Origin: Clostridia bacterium
GTDB lineage: Bacteria > Bacillota > Clostridia > Christensenellales > UBA1242
Assembly: GCA_017618475.1 (NCBI GenBank)
Contig: JAFZUF010000129.1
Coordinates: 1 to 8,969 of the forward strand
Direction: 5' to 3'
Length of the DNA: 8,969 nucleotides
Both the position numbers and the translations under genes were made by a program. Below are positions 6,453 through 8,969 of this stretch, piece by piece. How positions within the stretch are numbered: position 1 is the stretch's first letter; the number at the start of each line of letters is the position of its first letter. Under the pieces are notes generated by a model, which saw nothing but the letters and a program-made list of their open reading frames with translations, did not search any database and was not told the origin of the DNA.

Positions 6453-7301
6453 ATGAATGATACCGAAGTGCGCAGTATGTTGATAGAAAACGGGGAAGAA
6501 CGTGTAACCGGACAAAAGTTGAAAAATAAGATTAAAGCAGCCGATTATCCAATATTGGAATACGATGATAACAAGCAATCGGTTACTGTTGTTAAAACAG
6601 ATATTTATCCCAAACAACGCCAAATCAAAAAATGCTTAATAACATATTTCCAAGACGTGGTGGCAAAGTTAGAAGCCAGTTACAAAATTTTTGAGGCATT
6701 CAAATTACGGATTGAAGGAAAACGTCCTGAAGTCTATCAGTTGAATACGCCGACCGAATCAATTTATGTTTTGTTGTGTCCGTTAGGTGCGCCACAAGCC
6801 GCGCGCATGATGGAAATTTTATCTGCGTTAGGTGTTCAAAAGTTTGTTATTTGTGGTGGTGCGGGAACCTTGGATGATCAAATTACCGGCGAAAAAATTT
6901 TGTTGGTCAATTCGGCAGTACGTGATGAAGGAACCAGCTATCATTACTTACCGCCGGCACGTGAAGTTGCCATTAATGAAACGGTAAGACAAAAAATGGT
7001 AGCTTGCTTAAAGGCTGAAAAACAAAACTTTATTGAAATCAAAACATGGACGACGGATGCATCTTTCCGTGAAACTCCAGATAAAGTTGAAATGCGTCGT
7101 AAAGAAGGTTGTGCAACTGTTGAAATGGAATGTGCCGCCTATTACGCGGTGGCACAATTCAAAAACTTAGAATGTGCTGAATTGTTGTATGCTGGTGATG
7201 TTGTTCACAAGGAGGGGTGGGATTATCGTGATTGGCATGCACGTAACGATATGCGTGAACATTTGTTTAACTTGTCGGTAAAATGTATTTTGAATTTATA
7301 A
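6453..7301 (+). CDS. Nucleoside phosphorylase, uridine phosphorylase-like (PNP_UDP_1 family)
   Basis: A 282-residue cytosolic enzyme of the PNP/UDP phosphorylase family, which splits nucleosides with phosphate into a base and (deoxy)ribose-1-phosphate for salvage. Visible family signatures are LGAPQAARMMEILSALG (residues 111-127), the phosphate/ribose-binding CGGAGTL (134-140), AVRDEGTSYHYLPP (155-168), TTDASFRET (200-208) and the ribose-binding VEMECAA (223-229), followed by AGDVVHKEGWDYRDW. The RDEGTSYHY and TTDA.FRET motifs favour the uridine phosphorylase-like branch over MTA/SAH nucleosidase, but substrate cannot be fixed from sequence. The first 95 or so residues precede the catalytic core; they include a charged segment and ADYPILEYDD, and resemble long-form nucleoside phosphorylases. 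The gene diverges from the ylbJ-like gene across 50 bases and is 24 bases before the DUF1828-like gene, which has its own promoter. Confidence 0.88.
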   Translation: MNDTEVRSMLIENGEERVTGQKLKNKIKAADYPILEYDDNKQSVTVVKTDIYPKQRQIKKCLITYFQDVVAKLEASYKIFEAFKLRIEGKRPEVYQLNTPTESIYVLLCPLGAPQAARMMEILSALGVQKFVICGGAGTLDDQITGEKILLVNSAVRDEGTSYHYLPPAREVAINETVRQKMVACLKAEKQNFIEIKTWTTDASFRETPDKVEMRRKEGCATVEMECAAYYAVAQFKNLECAELLYAGDVVHKEGWDYRDWHARNDMREHLFNLSVKCILNL

Positions 7302-7318
7302 TTAATTTGGTGTATAAT
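7290..7318 (+). promoter_or_regulatory. Sigma-A-type promoter of the DUF1828-like gene, placed for a leaderless mRNA
   Basis: TTGAAT at 7290-7295, a 17-base spacer, and a perfect TATAAT at 7313-7318. The expected transcription start is about 7325, on or next to the ATG at 7326. No purine-rich Shine-Dalgarno lies before the ATG. The -35 box is inside the last codons of the phosphorylase gene (stop at 7299-7301). The boxes are seen directly; the start point is inferred from standard spacing. Confidence 0.65.
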
Positions 7319-7325
7319 TGTCTAT

Positions 7326-7703
7326 ATGAAATTAGAAGAACAGTTAGAGAACTTTTTCCGCGATAAAATTAAGGTTGGTAAGATTAGTCCGCAAAAGTAC
7401 CCGATTGCCGTTCCAATGTATAAGACAGATTCTGGTTTGTATGAAATATATTTAATCGTTTCAAATGATGGACGTTTTTACCTAAGTGATGAAGGGGCCA
7501 CCTTAAAAGAATTGGACCAAATTTTTGAATTGTCTGAGCCTGATGTAATTAAAAATTTGGTAGCAATTTTAAAACAATATGGTTGCCGTAAAGAAGGTGA
7601 TAATATTGTGATTGATTGTACACCGAAGAATATTCACATTAACTTATCTTATTTAATTCAAGCAATTTCTTTCATGTTGAACATGAAAATATTCTATATT
7701 TAA
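7326..7703 (+). CDS. DUF1828-like domain protein
   Basis: A 125-residue soluble protein. Residues about 27-63 (IAVPMYKTDSGLYEIYLIV, then FYLSDEGATLKEL) match the DUF1828 pattern: a polar beta strand pair followed by a Y.SDeG.T...L motif. Residues 67-95 (FELSEPDVIKNLVAILKQYG) fit the helical part, and SYLIQAISFMLN fits the closing helix. Function is unknown for the family, which is found in Bacillota, other bacteria and mobile elements. It has no signal peptide or membrane segment. It has its own promoter with the start predicted at the ATG, and precedes the S10 operon by 246 bases. Larger relatives carry a second domain (DUF1829) that is absent here; the reading frame simply ends at a TAA with further stops following in that frame. 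The assignment rests on recalled pattern similarity, not a profile search. Confidence 0.65.
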   Translation: MKLEEQLENFFRDKIKVGKISPQKYPIAVPMYKTDSGLYEIYLIVSNDGRFYLSDEGATLKELDQIFELSEPDVIKNLVAILKQYGCRKEGDNIVIDCTPKNIHINLSYLIQAISFMLNMKIFYI

Positions 7704-7819
7704 TCTAAAAAGTTTGGTGATGACCGTGACTAATAATAACATTAATCGCGTTCATATATTGCGGAGAAGTAATTGTGGGCAAAACACGTTATGAGTTGCA
7801 TTAAAGTCAAGAATAAGTG
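7704..7819 (+). other. Intergenic stretch without a recognisable gene
   Basis: All three forward frames carry stops, and no clear terminator hairpin follows the DUF1828-like gene; GGT/ACC at 7714-7723 is only a three-base stem. One frame reads FIYCGEVIVGKTRYELH before a TAA, which looks protein-like but has no start codon. It could be a remnant of a lost gene or chance. Beyond this I see nothing here other than the approach to the S10 promoter. Confidence 0.4.
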
Positions 7820-7848
7820 TTGACATGTTTAGGTTAAAAAAGTATAAT
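7820..7848 (+). promoter_or_regulatory. Consensus promoter of the S10 ribosomal protein operon
   Basis: TTGACA at 7820-7825 and TATAAT at 7843-7848 are both perfect matches to the vegetative sigma consensus, with the optimal 17-base spacer. The predicted transcription start is about 7855, giving a leader of about 95 bases before rpsJ. A promoter this strong is expected for ribosomal proteins. It shows that the operon starts here rather than reading through from str-operon genes, which are absent upstream. Confidence 0.9.
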
Positions 7849-7854
7849 GTTAAA

Positions 7855-7949
7855 TCTGCATTTGGCAAGCCTGCCTGGTGTTAAAAAAAGAAACACACGG
7901 AGAAAGGGTAGGAAACCCAAATATGATAAAAATTTATAAGGAGAAGAAA
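7855..7949 (+). promoter_or_regulatory. 5' leader of the S10 operon with possible alternative hairpins
   Basis: Between the predicted start and rpsJ are three small hairpins: GGCA/TGCC (7864-7867 with 7872-7875), GTGTT/AACAC (7878-7882 with 7892-7896) and GGGT/ACCC (7906-7909 with 7915-7918). An alternative longer stem pairs CCTGCCT (7870-7876) with GGGTAGG (7906-7912), counting two G-T wobbles. It would exclude the first and third hairpins. S10 operons in other bacteria are controlled through their leaders, so regulation here is plausible, but this structure is read by eye only. Confidence 0.35.
7938..7943 (+). promoter_or_regulatory. Shine-Dalgarno of rpsJ
   Basis: AAGGAG ends 6 bases before the ATG at 7950. 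It settles the rpsJ start against two upstream in-frame candidates (GTG 7878 and ATG 7923), which lack good sites and would add non-conserved residues. Confidence 0.85.
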
Positions 7950-8264
7950 ATGGCAGAACAGAAACAAAAAATTCGTGTGCGTTTATCCGGTTTTGATTAT
8001 CAAGCTGTTGATGCAGCCTGTGGTCGTGTCCGTGAAATCGCAGAACGAAACGGTGCTAAAATTGTTGGGCCTGTGCCAATGCCAACCGTTCGTGAAGTTG
8101 TAACGGTTATTCGCAGTCCGCACAAATACAAAGACAGCCGTGAACAATTTGAATCCCGTACACACAAAAGGTTGGTTGATATTTACAATCCAAACCAAAA
8201 AGTCGTAGAAGCGTTAACGCGTTTGGAAATGCCTGCGGGCGTTGACATTCAAGTTAAATTGTGA
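7950..8264 (+). CDS. rpsJ: 30S ribosomal protein S10 (NusE)
   Basis: A 104-residue ribosomal protein of the 30S head, which also acts as NusE in transcription antitermination with NusB. The sequence matches the family end to end: QKIRVRLSGFDYQAVD at the start, GPVPMPTVREVVTVIRSPH in the middle, the loop SREQFESRTHKRLVDI (residues 63-78), and the very conserved ending MPAGVDIQVKL. The length is standard. The start is set by the AAGGAG site and by the family N-terminus. It is the first gene of the S10 operon, 11 bases before rplC. It ends with TGA, direct evidence that TGA is a stop in this organism. Confidence 0.98.
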   Translation: MAEQKQKIRVRLSGFDYQAVDAACGRVREIAERNGAKIVGPVPMPTVREVVTVIRSPHKYKDSREQFESRTHKRLVDIYNPNQKVVEALTRLEMPAGVDIQVKL

Positions 8265-8267
8265 GGG
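8263..8267 (+). promoter_or_regulatory. Shine-Dalgarno of rplC
   Basis: GAGGG overlaps the rpsJ TGA stop and lies 8 bases before the ATG at 8276. It decides in favour of that ATG over the in-frame GTG at 8261, which overlaps rpsJ and would add five residues not seen in L3 proteins. Confidence 0.75.
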
Positions 8268-8275
8268 TATGCGCA

Positions 8276-8923
8276 ATGAAAAAGTATATGATTGGTAAAA
8301 AAATTGGCATGACACAATTGTTCGATGAAACCGGTAAAGTAATTCCGGTAACAGTTGTTGAAATTACACCGAACTATGTAACCCAAATTAAAACACAAAA
8401 AACTGATGGTTATGACGCAATTCAAGTTGGCGCCATCGAACAAAAGAAAAATTTGACGACTAAGCCAGAAGAAGGACACTTCAAAAAAGCCGGTGTGTCA
8501 CCAAAGAAAGTATTGCAAGAATTCTTAACCGAAAACACAAGTGAATATCAATTAGGTCAAGAAATTAAGTGCGACGTTTTCGTTGCTGGTGACTTAGTTG
8601 ATGTAACCGCTAATACCCATGGTCATGGATTTACCGGTGCGATTCAACGTTGGAATAACGCGCGTGGACGTATGAGCCATGGTGGTGGTCCTGTTCATCG
8701 TGCACAAGGTTCTATTGGTGGTCGTACTTTCCCGGGTCGTGTTTGGAAAAATAAACACATGGCGGGTCAATATGGTAACGAACAAGTTACAGTTAAGAAC
8801 TTGCAAATTGTAAAAGTCGATGTTGCGAAAAATTGCTTAATGATTAAAGGTAGCATCCCAGGTCCAAGTGGTCGTGTTGTTACCGTACAAGAAGCGAAAA
8901 GCGCAATGAGAGGTAACAAATGA
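8276..8923 (+). CDS. rplC: 50S ribosomal protein L3
   Basis: A 215-residue protein that binds 23S rRNA near the peptidyl-transferase centre and helps start 50S assembly. The family N-terminus MIGKKIGMTQLFDETGKVIPVTVVE is present after MKKY. The central extension is visible as HGHGFTGAIQRW (residues 115-126), RGRMSHGGG, and GSIGGRTFPGRVWKNKHMAG (145-164). The C-terminal part has EQVTVKNLQIVKVD and KGSIPGPSGR. The glutamine that PrmB methylates in E. coli L3 (GSIGQ) is a glycine here, so that modification site is missing. It is the second gene of the S10 operon. Its TGA stop overlaps the rplD start in an ATGA, so the two are probably translationally coupled. Confidence 0.97.
   Translation: MKKYMIGKKIGMTQLFDETGKVIPVTVVEITPNYVTQIKTQKTDGYDAIQVGAIEQKKNLTTKPEEGHFKKAGVSPKKVLQEFLTENTSEYQLGQEIKCDVFVAGDLVDVTANTHGHGFTGAIQRWNNARGRMSHGGGPVHRAQGSIGGRTFPGRVWKNKHMAGQYGNEQVTVKNLQIVKVDVAKNCLMIKGSIPGPSGRVVTVQEAKSAMRGNK
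8909..8913 (+). promoter_or_regulatory. Shine-Dalgarno of rplD
   Basis: AGAGG within the last codons of rplC ends 6 bases before the rplD ATG at 8920, a normal spacing. Confidence 0.75.
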
Positions 8924-8969
8924 AAGTTAATGTGATTGATAAAACCGGTAAAACGGTTGAAGAGTTGGA
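8920..8969 (+). CDS. rplD: 50S ribosomal protein L4 (3' partial, cut by window end)
   Basis: Only 16 full codons are present: MKVNVIDKTGKTVEEL. This fits the L4 N-terminus (a short beta strand, then a Gly-Lys turn and an acidic-leucine step). The position directly after rplC, with an ATGA overlap, is the canonical S10-operon order (S10-L3-L4). L4 binds 23S rRNA, lines the exit tunnel and in gammaproteobacteria also represses this operon; whether it does so here cannot be judged. Confidence 0.9.
   Translation, partial: MKVNVIDKTGKTVEEL

Noticed and set aside
5620..7301. A functional pair formed by the divergent ylbJ-like and nucleoside phosphorylase genes (nucleoside uptake and cleavage)
   Set aside because: YlbJ is related to Gate/nucleoside-recognition proteins, but its known role is in spore dipicolinate transport, and divergent adjacency alone is not enough evidence.
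7704..7730. Terminator after the DUF1828-like gene
   Set aside because: The only hairpin is a three-base GGT/ACC stem with no T tract.
7878..7949. N-terminally extended S10 from GTG 7878
   Set aside because: Ribosomal protein S10 starts at MAEQKQKIRV; the AAGGAG at 7938-7943 is correctly placed for ATG 7950.
8261..8275. L3 starting at GTG 8261
   Set aside because: It overlaps the rpsJ stop and adds MRVCA, which is not in L3; ATG 8276 has a good Shine-Dalgarno.
8250..8923. Reassigned TGA codon (Mycoplasma-type code)
   Set aside because: TGA ends both rpsJ and rplC at the conserved C-termini, so it is a stop codon.

Overview
The window is a compact, AT-rich bacterial segment (roughly 40% G+C by eye). 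It most likely comes from an uncultured, probably gut-associated member of the Bacillota (Clostridia or a neighbouring class). The reasons are a YlbJ/SpoVV-type sporulation membrane protein next to rsmD, a DUF1828-like protein, a BspA/InlB-type surface protein, and strong Shine-Dalgarno sites with sigma-A-type promoters. TGA ends rpsJ and rplC and tryptophan is written TGG, so the standard bacterial code is used and this is not a Mycoplasma-type genome. The lineage is an inference; no marker here fixes it below class.

Layout. Bases 1-4097 hold the 3' part of a giant surface/secreted protein gene (+), built from two alternating blocks of InlB-type B-repeat modules and BspA-type leucine-rich repeats. 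Its stop overlaps, tail to tail, the end of a divergent alanine racemase gene (alr, -). alr starts only 20 bases from rsmD (+), the 16S rRNA G966 methyltransferase. rsmD ends inside the 3' end of a short ylbJ/spoVV-type gene (-). Fifty bases beyond the ylbJ start lies a nucleoside phosphorylase gene (+), followed after 24 bases by a DUF1828-like gene (+). A 246-base gap then carries a perfect-consensus promoter and a roughly 95-base leader for the S10 ribosomal protein operon: rpsJ, rplC and the first 16 codons of rplD.

How the parts work together. Most genes before the ribosomal operon look like single-gene housekeeping or accessory units with alternating strands. No convincing intrinsic terminator is visible between them. 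The ribosomal genes are tightly packed and each has a clear Shine-Dalgarno site, with an ATGA overlap between rplC and rplD. By contrast, rsmD and the DUF1828-like gene have promoter -10 boxes placed so that transcription should begin at the ATG, which suggests leaderless mRNAs.

I found no CRISPR array, tRNA, rRNA, insertion sequence or prophage gene, and no clear new multi-gene system. The points most worth a second look are the leaderless promoters, the racemase with altered catalytic positions, the rearranged rsmD-ylbJ neighbourhood, the possible alternative pairing in the S10 leader, and the alternating architecture of the giant protein.
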